From Cardinalis cardinalis (lineage: Eukaryota > Chordata > Aves > Passeriformes > Cardinalidae): a stretch of 64,000 nt of DNA. Position 1 is the first letter of the stretch; every line of letters begins with the position of its first letter. Positions 37,901 to 48,871 of this stretch are shown here, one piece after another. The notes beneath the pieces are model-generated. The model did no database searches and had not been told where the DNA came from. It saw only the letters and a list, made by a program, of their open reading frames with translations. The stretch is from assembly GCA_014549065.1 (NCBI GenBank), contig JACDOX010000030.1, positions 2,314,091-2,378,090 on the forward strand, given 5' to 3'. The translations under genes were made by a program, and so were the position numbers.

Positions 37901-40900
37901 ATAAAGTTTTTACATTTTAAAATTACATATTTTGAAATAACTCAGTTGGGGGTCTCTATTTTAAGGATGTTCTGTAAGTCACTTTCAAAGACAAAAATTT
38001 GCAGAGATGCTTAAGCTTTGTTGTGCTCATGATGAAATTTCATACATATATATATATATATACACATAGAGATTACATACCAATAGACACATATGTGTAT
38101 ACACAGAAGCAAATAATCAACTAAAAAGTGCAAATTTAACTTCAGACTTTGGTTGTTAAGACACCATCCTGAGTGCTAGAGGTACTGTCGTTTGGCCAAG
38201 TAACTAAAAAGAGATGTAGCTGTGAAGCTGGGCTCTGAGCTGATTTGGTTTCTCCAGGCTTTCTGATAGCTTCCTGCAACAAGTACAGCAGGTCATGGCA
38301 GGCCCTAAATGCAACATTCTGATCAGTGCAAGAAACCAAGTAATGGTCTCTAAAAATACAGGTTTTAATAGCTTGGTATAAAGATGTCCTAATTTAATTT
38401 TTAGGCATGTCTCTATTTTTTTTTTCTTTAATGAAAATTCATGGTCTTAGGTTTCATAGCTTTCAAAGAAAGAGTTGCCAGCGTTGATTGCTATAAATGT
38501 ACACTGTCAGCATGACACCATTATCACCTTTTCCTAAATTAATCTTAGGGAGTTTACTCCATCTCTAGCATATATCCCAAGACAATCAGTTTAATGGCCT
38601 ATGCAGGTGACCTGCCAAAAATAAAGACAAATTGAGCATGACAGCCAGAAGGTTACCTTATGTATCCTCTAAAGCCTTTTTTAAAGTTACATTTAATTCT
38701 GAAAATCCATTTTTTCCATATTCAAAGCNCTATGATTAATTTCAGCTACTCTTTTTCTCCTTCACTTGTATTTCCTGTTTCAGCTGACCAATGAATTTGC
38801 CACCTTCTATAATTCCAGTCAGTAGAGGAGGTTTTCTGTGAACTGTTGTCATGACATTGTAGTTTACATACAAATGCTCTGAGGAAGCCATGCATTCACA
38901 AATGGCTTTCCACTCATTTTGACAACCAGCTCACTTCATAAGCTTGCAAGCTTACAAAAAGTATTAAGCTGTAAGTAAAAAGTGTAAGCTATAGAAAAGC
39001 ATTGGGAACATGCAGACCTCATATACTATTTAANGAGATATTGTGCAGTTCCTTTTTGCTACAGCTGCAAAACCACATGGGCATAATTGTTTCAGTGAAA
39101 CATCTGCTGACTAGGTNGATACCACAAAGACAGTGCAACTGTTCAGAATAAGGTCCAGATCCATAAACATATCTATAAGCTTTTGATTTCAAGGGGCTAT
39201 TAGCTGCAAAAAGTCTCTGTGAGTCAGTATACCAGTGAGATCTCTTCCCACTCCTGCCACAAACGCTTGTCGTGACTTTTGTCACACCACTTAGGCCCTA
39301 TACTTTTCCTAACCCATATGTGAACAGAAGAAAAGGGGACAAGCCTTATCTACAATGAGGGCTTGGGGAGTTTGGTACTAATTTGTGCTTATTAATTGCT
39401 TGGAGAGCTGAGGAAGAGAGGGAAATGCAAAAGTAAAGTCTTTTGATTAAAGGAAGTTGGATGACAAGAAGTGGGACATCTTCTGTAATCCTGAAGGAGG
39501 ACTCCCAGCTGGGAAAGGGTGTTCAGAGGGAGGCAGAGCCATGGTGGAGCTGCCATCAGGCTTATAAGTACTCAGCTTCCTCCATTCCTGCCTTCTGCAC
39601 AGTCCTCCACTCTCTTTCTTATGTATTCCTCAAATTTGTTTCATTTGACATTCTTGCCCCAACCTCTGTGATGGTTCTCTTGACCTCTCCTCACTGCAGG
39701 CTCTGGGCTCTGTCCTGACATGTGCTGAGCTCCCCTGGGAAATGCCACACAGACAGAAAAGCCAGAAAGCACCAATTCAGGTTGCCCAGAGTTTTGCAGA
39801 AGGGCAGAATCCCTTCATCAAAGAAAAAATCTCAACAAACAAATATCTCCTAACATTTCTTCACTAGTTAGATTAGCTGATCCTTCCCTACCTGCCATAC
39901 AGTTTAACCTGATTTTGCACTGCAGGCTAACTACAAACCCTAAGAACTGTACAAGATACAAGTTACACAGTCATCCCCAGGACATCACAATACAGGAAAA
40001 CCCTTTAGTGCTCACTATTATCATAGCAGTGACTAAGGATCAGTGATCTGCCAAAAGAAACATCCAGAAATACAGCCTTATTGGCAAAGGACATAATCAT
40101 CTCATCTCTAGAATAGTAAGACATTTTATCTTTTCTATTTAAAGTTTGCCTNATAAGTTCATCCAGCTGGAAACACACCCATATTTCTAGAAGAGTTGAT
40201 GGCTATGAATTGTCCACTCATGTAGTATNAGCATCCAAGAATTTTCTTCCAGAGCTAGCTGTCTGGCAATCTTCAAATGTTTTCCATGGGCAATNCCAAA
40301 TGTTTAACCTCTGGCATTTTCTGCCATACTAACAAGTAACTGTGTCACACATATGAAATNATTCCTTTTTCTTTGACCTATGATGTCTGCCTAGTGATAG
40401 AAGCACTTCAGAGTCTGTGAACCACTATTGTAAAGCAACAAGCAAAACACATGCACAGCAACATAAGATGCATGTTTTGNAGAAAGATGGAAAACATTTG
40501 GCTTGCAAAAATTCCTATTTCTAGCTTATCTGTCCCCAAATAGCTCAAAGACAGCACATAGGTCTGTATTGCACTTTATTCTGCATGACTGATAATGGGA
40601 TTATTGCTCATACACCAAAACCAGGACATTCAAAATTGTATCCACTTATTCCTAAGGAACAGAATGATTGTCAGAGCCTAATTTGTTTATCAACATGAGG
40701 CTTAGCCAGTGAGGTTAGCTAGATATAGCTCCTGGAGAATATGATTGTGCCAAATGATCCACAGTCAGATCCAGAGTTCTAGGGAGCAACTGGCTAAAAA
40801 AGGGACACCCAACCTGAGAAGTGATTCTCTTTGAAGCAGCACCTGCAATTNATAGGGATGTAGTGATTAACAGAGCAGTGAATCTGAGGTAGGTCACAGA

Positions 40901-42031
40901 CCACGAACTGTAGCTCCAGAATGTTTGTTCTCCTTCCTGTTTGCTCCTCAGTCAGACAACAGCAATTAGATTTCCATGTTTCCCTGGACTTGAGTGAGCC
41001 AGTGGAAGAGGTTGTTTCTGCCCTGTGGGATACACTCCACCCAAAGGGTTTTATTCTCCCTGATCTGATCCCAAGGAGCCTCTTTGCTGCAAATCCTGAC
41101 ACCAGTAGTCCCCACAGACTGAGGGCTAAGCAGGCAGGGAAGCCAGATTCCTCTGTCCAGTGGAGGCATCCGATCCAAAGTCTTCTCCATGACAGNAGCA
41201 GCTCCTATTTCATGAAGGTTTGGCTTAGACTTGAAGGACAGGGCTGATGGGCACTATCAAGGATGATGGGCTGGCTGTGACCATTTCCATGGAAAACAAG
41301 AAGCCTTCTCTAGGACTGTCAAGCATCAGTCCTAGATGCNTGAAAATCCTAGAAAAGTCCTCACTAGCATAGTGATGAGCACATGCATCACTATTTCCCA
41401 GTTCAAACTTCACTTTTAAGAGAGTATTTGTATTTGCCAAGCCANGAATTGCAGCAGCCACAGTGGGGACTTCATCAGCAAACAATGACAAGACAAAGAT
41501 ATCATGAGAAGGGAAGGCAAGCACCACCACAAGGGTAAAGCATGCTCCTCTTTCAGGAGTGCATCACAGAAACACATCTGTCAAACAGAGCTGAGACTGA
41601 AGTAATCAGTGCAACTAATTACCACTAATCGTAATNTAGTTTCTGTCTTGCTGCTAATACATTTAGACTTGCTAATCAAATCAAACTATTCCAACTTGCT
41701 GTGCTGCTTCCAAATAAATATTTCATCAAGGATAAAAAACGAAGCTTTGTTCTTTTTTCTTTTTTTTTGGCAGAGTTTTTTGTTTGTTTGTGGTTTTTGG
41801 GTTTTGTTGTTGTTGTTATGGCTGTTTGGAGAAGCCAGTGGCCTTTTTTTCATTTATTTCACACTGCAACAAAACTAGCAGAAGATGCCATCAGGAAGAT
41901 TATTTAGCACTCTGAATGTTTTCATTTAGGAGCCAGAGCATGCTCACATCCCTCCTAGAAGAAGTATAGAAGAGCAGCACCTTTACAGGATGCCCATGCA
42001 GGTAAACTGATAAAACTGATAAACCAGACAT
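31961..42031. other. Intronic DNA, about 10 kb with little recognised
   Basis: No exon, RNA gene or named repeat is supported. It contains an AT-rich low-complexity stretch at 32284-32330, a TA repeat at 38044-38062, and T/G-rich tracts at 41756-41820. 36435-38727 has no N at all. Open frames of up to about 165 codons (for example 34057-34551, minus) show no known domain. A vaguely MIR-like stretch lies at 35900-35990 but is too weak to call. Confidence 0.35.
38044..38062. repeat. (TA)n microsatellite
   Basis: ACATATATATATATATATA, followed by a CACATA-rich tail and, at 38090-38105, an ATATGTGTATAC stretch. Confidence 0.9.
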
Positions 42032-42135
42032 AGAAGTCCTGGATTCAGTTTCCAGCTCTGCTGCAAACTTCCCAGCCCTGCTAAATACCTCTGAGCCTCA
42101 GCTGCCACTCTGTGGAAGTGGAACTATAATCTATC
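42032..42135 (+). mobile_element. Probable MIR SINE remnant
   Basis: Shows the MIR order in sense orientation: CCTGGATTCAGTTTCCAGCT, GCTGC...CTTCC, then CTCTGAGCCTCAG and a GGAAGTGGAACTATAAT block where MIR has its GGGGATAATAAT stretch. The middle is diverged. MIR is an ancient amniote tRNA-derived SINE, so strong decay is expected in a bird. Confidence 0.5.
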
Positions 42136-42552
42136 TTATTCTAAACTGAAAGCTCTTCAGACAGAAGTTCTCCCCTGCATTTCTGTGCCTAGGTTAACAC
42201 CAAGAGACTCCTAAAAGGTTTCTGGAAGCTCCTTTAATAGAAAATAATTGACAAGTGGTTTCCAAAACTGTAATTACATTTGCAAATATATGATTTTCCT
42301 TCATACATAAAAAAGAGAAAATAATGAAACTTCTTCCTTTAANAATTGAACCATTCTATACATTTTAATAAGTTTCCTTCTACTGGAGACTTTCACATGT
42401 GCCAGAGATCTGGGTGTTCTGGAAAGGAGTTTCACACAGGTGAACAGGCAGTTCCAGATNCTGTTGGACTGCAGTGAACTTGACTATTCTACCCACAGTC
42501 CTGCACAACAGAGGAAAATTTGCTATAGGCACACACTGAACACTGACAAACA

Positions 42553-42640
42553 TTTATTCCCCAAATTACCAACATAGCCTTTGGAAATTTTTGGNGTTTA
42601 TTCCTCAAATTACCAATATAGCCCATGGAAATCTTTAACA
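42553..42640. repeat. Two-copy tandem duplication, 44-bp unit
   Basis: TTTATTCCYCAAATTACCAA starts at 42553 and again at 42597. The copies continue as ATAGCC...TGGAAAT with several substitutions, so the duplication is older than the one at 18.6 kb. Confidence 0.85.
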
Positions 42641-43323
42641 TTCCTGAAAGATCAGACTCTAAGATCCTTTCTTGTTTTTGAGGACTTTCTCCCATCCTAA
42701 ACCCAACCACTTCCACGTATGCAGCCAACCACATTCTGAGGGAAAACCAACAGGCAGTACTTTGTCTTGTGTCACAACAGAAATGAGTCCTCAAAATGCT
42801 GTGAATCAGTCCTGCTCCAAAACCTTAGCCACTGTTTTTACAAATTCAAATCCAGAAAAGACCACAGTTAATGTAACAACGGAACAGGATTTCAATATTT
42901 AGTGGTGCCTAAAAAACAATAACCAAATTAACTTGCAGCTACCATTAGTTGCCAACTGAGCACAAACATCTGACNTTCCAAACAAAAAAAGAAAGAAAAA
43001 AACTAAATATTTTATACCAAAGAGGGCCTCAGATTTTAATTAAGTTTTAGACTTTGAACTTTGCAAACAGCTACTTGTAATAGAGTTTACAAAGGCCATT
43101 TCAAATTGTGGTGTTGATCTNGAAATCAATGTACTTTCACAAAAGGCAACTCATTAGCAGTGAACATTCATAACTGCCAGGTTTTCCACAGACAACAAGC
43201 AGCATCTGGAGGCTACTGAAGCAAGCAGTAATCACAGAGATTTAAAATTGAGACAAGATGATNAAAATTAGCTCAATATAGTAATAAAAAAAAAAATCTG
43301 ACCTTCTTAAGAAAACTTCAGTA

Positions 43324-43468
43324 GCATCTTTTTCAGCTACCATCAAGACCCATTTTTGTCAGGATGACCTTTCAGTGTATGTTGCACCAAGATTACATCA
43401 CAATTNCTTTCTTTTCACCTTTCCCCTCCCGTTTTCTGCACCATCCAAACTCAGAGAAGGACAGAAAG
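43324..43468. repeat. Local duplication, segment A copy 1
   Basis: About 145 bp closely matching 45075-45222 in the same orientation. Landmarks are CATCTTTTTCAG, TTTTTGTCAGG, TGACCTTTCAG and TTTTCTGCACCATCC. It is followed immediately by segment B (CR1 tail). I do not recognise segment A as a known repeat. Confidence 0.8.
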
Positions 43469-43588
43469 TCATGTGGCACTTGGTGCCATGGTGGTGTTGA
43501 CAAGTCATAAGTTGGACACGATAATCTTGGACCTGTTTTCCAACCTAAGTCATTCTGTGATTCTATGATTTTATAATTATCAGCCAAA
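43469..43588 (+). mobile_element. CR1 LINE 3' tail, duplicated segment B copy 1
   Basis: CR1 3' end in sense orientation: GGTGGTGTTGACAAGTCATA, TTTTCCAACCTAAGTCATTC, then TGTGATTCTATGATT octamers. It matches 44396-44513 nearly base for base, and the match continues past the octamers into TTATCAGCCAAA. That shared non-CR1 flank shows the two copies come from DNA duplication and not from separate insertions. Confidence 0.85.
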
Positions 43589-44395
43589 TAAATCACAGCT
43601 TGATCTATTCTCCCCTAAACTAATTTTAAGCTCAGAGAAGCACTTGGGTGTGTGGTCAGTGCCAATACCAGGGCCAGAACTACTGAGGTACAGACAAAAC
43701 TTCACAGGACTTTGTTTGGACACCTAGCTCTTGCTTTCAGCCCACCACAATCAAATAAAGTCTATGAAATAAGCCACAACAACAATATTGCACTTGATCA
43801 AATCNCATAACTTCCAGAAAATTAATATTTTTTACATAGATTCTATATCTTAACACCTCCTAAGTATGTAGAGTTGAGATTCAAAAAGTTTATTAANGAG
43901 CCCTTTCAACTATGTAAATCAGAGCCAAATAAAAAACAAACCCCAAACTTTATCTGGTGGATAAAGTTACACTCTTGCATTCAAACAAGAATGAGATTAA
44001 CCTAAGATCTGAGAAACAAATGGAGTTACTCTGGCTTGAGGAGGAACCAATGCTGTGGATGAGAGTTCACAGATGAGCAGGTACAAAGAAACTGTGTGGG
44101 AAGGAACAAGAGATAAGTAACTAAAAGCTGTTCCACATTACAGCACTCAGCCAACTTCTGCAGAGTTACTCCTGCCATACATCAGAACCAGCTTCTTTAT
44201 CAAGATCTTTGCCTCAAAAATTCATAAAAAACCAAGTCACAGAGCTAAACTCAACATGTCCTTAAAAAGGCATTACCAGTGCCTTTTTAGTCATAGTCAT
44301 TGGAAAAAAAAAAATCAAAGCAACTGTGTGCTATAAACCCTAACCACAGAGTTCTGTGAATTTTACAGTGCAGTGTCAGTGAACAAGAAATGACT
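43589..44395. other. Intronic DNA between duplicated segments
   Basis: Nothing recognised. TTCTCCCCTAAACTAATTTT (43608-43627) resembles TTCTTCCCCTGTACTAATTA after the second segment B, hinting that the duplication extends further in a decayed form. Confidence 0.35.
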
Positions 44396-44513
44396 GAATG
44401 TGGCNCTTGGTGCCATGGTGGTGTTGACAAGTCATAAGCTGGATAATCAATAATCTTGGAGCTGTTTTCCAACCTAAGTCATTCTGTGATTCTATGATTT
44501 TGTGATTATCAGC
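44396..44513 (+). mobile_element. CR1 LINE 3' tail, duplicated segment B copy 2
   Basis: Second copy of the CR1 tail at 43469-43588, including the shared flank TTATCAGCCAAA. It is preceded by unrelated sequence where the first copy has segment A. Confidence 0.85.
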
Positions 44514-45074
44514 CAAAGCATGTCAGATGCTGAAGCAATTATGGTAGGGGACATAGTTTCAACTTGTTCTTCCCCTGTACTAATTAATTTTTAACAAATA
44601 CTTTTTAACATTTTCATAGTTCTTTACATTTTCAAAAGGCTGGGAAAATATTAACCAGTTAGTTCACAATCTCNAACTACTCCACTGAGACACCCTTTCA
44701 TTAAACTGATAAAAACCTTCACCAGTTCCACCTGCATGAAAGAGAACTTTGGATCCAGTAACTGATGGGAGGTTAGACAGAGCCTGCTGGTCCTGCAGAA
44801 TCCCACAAACACAGGTTTTAAAATACACTCCTGCTTCTTCCAGCATTAGGAATGTGAAGATGAAGTAGCTTTAAATCCTGAATCTCCAAGGCTAGCAGAC
44901 TCTGGCACTGCAGAGGGTAAAACAGTACCTTGANACCCTGTGCTCATCACAGTTTTTCTGGGACCTGAGAGGGGAGAANGGGAAGGTTAGAGGGGTAAGT
45001 CTGGCATCTCAGGCTTGAACTGACAGACACAGAGGAGAAAAACAAAGTTTTTCATCAAAATTATTGGGGGAAGG

Positions 45075-45222
45075 TGCCATCTTTTTCAGTCACCATCAAA
45101 GACTCATTTTTGTCAGGCTGACCTTTCAGNGCATGTTGAGTCAAGATTCCATCACAACTGCTTTCTTTTCACTTTTCCCCTCCCATTTTCTGCACCATCC
45201 NAACTCAGAGGAGGATAGAAAG
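45075..45222. repeat. Local duplication, segment A copy 2
   Basis: Second copy of 43324-43468. It is followed by GACAGACTGACTGACTGACA, a short (GACT)n run (45223-45242), and not by the CR1 tail. A and B therefore appear in a different arrangement from the first locus. Confidence 0.8.
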
Positions 45223-45242
45223 ACAGACTGACTGACTGACAG

Positions 45243-46456
45243 AGAGATTCATAAATAGATAAGCTGGATTTTACTGCTGTCTCTTACCAGCAGAAAGAAG
45301 AAATAAGAATTAAAATACTGCTTTTCTTTACTACAGTGTTAAACACTACCCAAGATTATTAATAGCAGTTTCACAAGCTCACTCATTCACTTTGCAGCAC
45401 GCATCTGTACAAACCATGCCATCTTCTGGTGCTTCCTGGCAGCTAAAAAAGAAATTCCAGTGTCAGAACTGAATCTGTCACCTCTACCTCCATAAAGGGA
45501 GTCCTCTCCTTATGATCCTGTATCTGAGTCGAGCACTGTACTCTGAGAAAATGTTTCATGGCTCTTCAGGTATTTCATGGCTCTTTCACATACCACAATC
45601 CCAATGAAAAATGAAGTGCCAGAAATTGTATGGTTTACTGTGAAAGAACAATTCTCTCCTACAAACTGAGCAATCTGTGCCTTGAAAGTCTCTTTATTCA
45701 ACTTACTATAGAAACACTTCTATGACTGATAAGAACTAGAACAGAAAATAATTTTGAAATCAGTTTCTTAATATAACAAAAGCATCTATCCACCAAGAAG
45801 TTTATGACAGCTGGAACCAACTCCCCACATGACATAAAATACAGATTGGCTAACATGTTGAGCTACTCTTTCAATCCTTTACCTTGTTTTTCTGTATCCT
45901 GCAGAAATAGTTCCAAACATTATGGCCCACAAACAAGTAGCTGCTATGTGTTTTCTTCTCCTGCCAAGGCTTCTCAACATCTTTGCATGTCACAGATTCA
46001 CCTTTTATTCACGGGATAATAAAAAAAGATTCACTTTTATTCGCTCGATAATAAAAGACTGGGTGTTTGCTTCTACTTTCTCTATTGGAAAGTTGTTNCA
46101 GTGTTCTTGTCACTTTGAGATGAACACAATGTCCAGCTTTCATTTCTACTGNGGTTGCAGTAAGAGGACCACTGCAGAATGTACCTTTACACATCTTGTA
46201 CCTCACAAGTTTTAAAGAAATGTTTGTTACTCCACAGGAACCCCACTACACACTAATCCCTCAGCATCCACAGCTCTCCATTAATTCTGTGATGTGTTTC
46301 TATGTAGACTTTTTAACTGTGGAGAAGGAGTGCCATGCCACTGAAAACCATGCTGACAGCAGGAAATCAGGACTGTGTGTCAGGCAAGAATTGTATAAGG
46401 CAGCTACACCTGCATTTGGTATAAGAGGAATTGCTGGGTAAAAACCAGTAGCTTCT
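45243..46456. other. Intronic DNA with a small tandem duplication
   Basis: Contains an imperfect two-copy repeat at 45994-46058 with a 33-bp period (AGATTCAC..TTTTATTC..GATAATAAAA). Nothing else is recognised. Confidence 0.4.
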
Positions 46457-47045
46457 CATAGGATCACAGAATGGGTTTGGGTTGGAAGGGACCTCAAAGA
46501 TCACCTTGTCCCACCCTCTCCCACGGGCAGGGACACCTTCCTNTATCCCAGGTTGCTCCAAGACCAATCAAACCTGGCCCATCGCACTTCCAGGGAGGGG
46601 AGAACCACATCTTCTCTGGGTAACCTGTGCCAGGGCCTCACNANCCNCACAGGGAAGATTTTCTTCCTAACATCTAATCTAAACCTACTCTCTCTCAGTA
46701 TTAAGCCATTTTTCCTCGTCCTGTTACACCAGGCCCTTGCAGTATCTCTCAATCTTTCTTGCAGGTTCCCTTCAGCTGGGTAACCCCACAGCCTCTGTTC
46801 TCCAGGCTGAGCAATCCCAATTCTCTCAGCCTTCCCTCACAGCAGAGCTGCTCCAGCCCTCTGATCATCCTTGGCACCTCCTCTGGACTTGCTCCAGCAG
46901 CTCCTTCCTGTGCTGGCCCCAGGGCTGGAGGCAGCTCTGCAGGTGGGGTCTCACCTGAGCAGGGCAGAGGGGCAGAAAANNCCCCNNCNCTGCTGCCCAC
47001 AGCACAAATCCTGTACCCAAAACCTGTGCAACCCAACCCAGCCTG
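46457..47045 (-). mobile_element. CR1 LINE, longest copy, antisense
   Basis: Starts on the plus strand with ATAGGATCACAGAAT and GGTTTGGGTTGGAAGGGACC, the complement of the CR1 3' end, and runs about 590 bp through CAGGGACACCTTCC, GGTTGCTCCAAGACC, CTCCAGGCTGAGCAATCCCA and CAGGTGGGGTCTCACCTGAG. Ns cluster at 46642-46646 and 46980-46989. It is 5' truncated, as is usual for CR1. Confidence 0.95.
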
Positions 47046-48248
47046 GTGAGAGGAAGCACCACTGGCATTTTGACCCCTTGTTCAGCTGCTACACAGCTCC
47101 TGAAGGTCAGCAGTGGTAAAGTTCTGGATGAAAGAATGCTACTGGCTTTTTAGAGAATGTTGGAAGACCACTAATTTGTTTCCTTGTTTTGTAACAGCCA
47201 AGATTATTTAACATTTNAAAATGGCACAACCATGCTCTCTTTCAGTTGTATTTGCCGAGTTTTCTATAGTGAGCAAAACATTCAGAGTAAAATAAGTCAA
47301 CTGTGTTTATGAACCTCATTGAGTTTTTTGGGTCTTGTGTAATGGACAACACTACAAACATTAGGAATCTGAAAGGAGAGGCAATAATTCCTACTGAAAA
47401 AGGGAAGTGGCAGCATTTNCTTAAGAAATATAAGGAGTTCCAAAGTGCCCCTCTAATGTTCTGTTCAAGCAAGATATCAAAATCAATAGACAAGAAGTTC
47501 TCTAACACAGACAAATTAAGTGCAGGCTGCAACCCAAAATATCACAATGCTGTGGAAGAGGCTCCAGCCTTGAGGGACTGTGTTCCCATCCAGAAAGGGA
47601 TATAAGTTTTACATCCAAAATAAGAAAATAAAAGCTTTATGGAATTCTGGAATCCTACTTAAGACCTGAAATGGCCCAGATCTTAGGGATATAAAACATT
47701 TCCAGCCCTCAGAATAATGTGGGAAAAGACAANAGGGTTTGGTTCTTCATCCCCATTATGCAGAATAGAGAGGAATGCACTTGATATACCCATGCCCACA
47801 AGAAGGGAAACTGCCTTCCTCCCTCCCCTCCATTCATAGCCTGGGATATCATTATAAACACAGAAGGGCCAGAGANGAGCAGTGCTGTTTTAAGTGTCAG
47901 AGAAACCCACCAGCAAGGAACACATATTGGGTAAATCCACATTAAACACTGCTTCCAAATCAGGAGCTCATTTCTCAAGCAGATCACCCTGTGATCTGAT
48001 TAAAGTAGATCTTGTACTTTGCATCACAGTGCAAAGTAATTCAGGAGTGGACCAGGTGGATCCTGTTGGGGTTAAACTCAACAGCAGAGCACACTTGTGG
48101 AGCACACAGTAANAGCCATTCAGTCCTTGGGATCAGCCTAGGGATGAACCCTTGGGATGGGTACAGTGTCCTCAGCACCCACAGCTCTGCTCTCCAGATC
48201 TTCCCCTGCACTGCACAGTGACACCACCACCTTCCTAAGAACTCCAAA
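47046..48248. other. Intronic DNA, nothing recognised
   Basis: No exon, RNA gene or named repeat seen. Confidence 0.35.
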
Positions 48249-48282
48249 ATCTCGGGACTCTAGCTGGTCAGTGACCCCNGGA

Positions 48283-48866
48283 TGTGTTAGAAATTCTCTT
48301 TTCCCAGCCCAGCAGTGGAAGAAGGAATCAGGATTCTTCTGTTCTTGTTCTCAAGGTTGTTTATTGTTTCATATCTATAACATTCTTTCTCTGGCCTGCC
48401 NAGTTCTGTCCAGCAGGTCAGACAGGGGCACTCTGCCAGCCCCCGGGGTGGTGTTATCTTTTTATACTAAAAACTACATGTACATTATTTACAATAACTT
48501 CCCAATACCTATCACCTATGTTAGACAGTGAGTTTCTACCTTAAACCAATCCAAAATCCATCACCCAGAACATGGAGGCTAGGAAGAAGAAAGTAGAAGG
48601 ACAGGGTACAACCAAATTCCTCCATCTTGGAACCCCAAGCCCTCCTTCTAAAAACCCCAAAAATCTATTTTTTCACCCTGTGACAAACTAACTATTATTC
48701 TACTTAAACTNTCGTGGCTTGCAGATCCTCATATAAGGTTGGTAATTTTTTCCATGAGTCAAAATCAAAGTCACAGGCATCTTGGGCTCTGTGCCAAGGT
48801 CTCTGAGCCCCCTGGCAGGGCCTCAAGCCCTCCAGGACAGCCAGAGGGATGTCCTGAGTTCTGACA
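48283..48866 (-). mobile_element. Solo LTR, family 3, antisense
   Basis: On the minus strand it starts TGTCAGAACTCAGGACATCC at 48866 and has a polyadenylation signal AATAAA (complement at 48360-48365) about four-fifths of the way through, as expected for an LTR. The left edge is uncertain. It could be 48283 (TG/CA border), or 48249 if the CCAAA at 48244-48248 and 48867-48871 is a 5-bp target duplication. It reads as a songbird ERVL-like solo LTR with no viral genes alongside. Confidence 0.75.
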
Positions 48867-48871
48867 CCAAA

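Noticed and set aside
40921..41247. Plus-strand open frame of 108 codons, considered as retroviral or LINE coding remnant
   Set aside because: No recognisable protease, polymerase or gag motif.
48244..48248. CCAAA as the left target duplication of the 48.5 kb LTR
   Set aside because: It matches 48867-48871 perfectly, but the implied LTR end is not CA; kept only as an alternative boundary.
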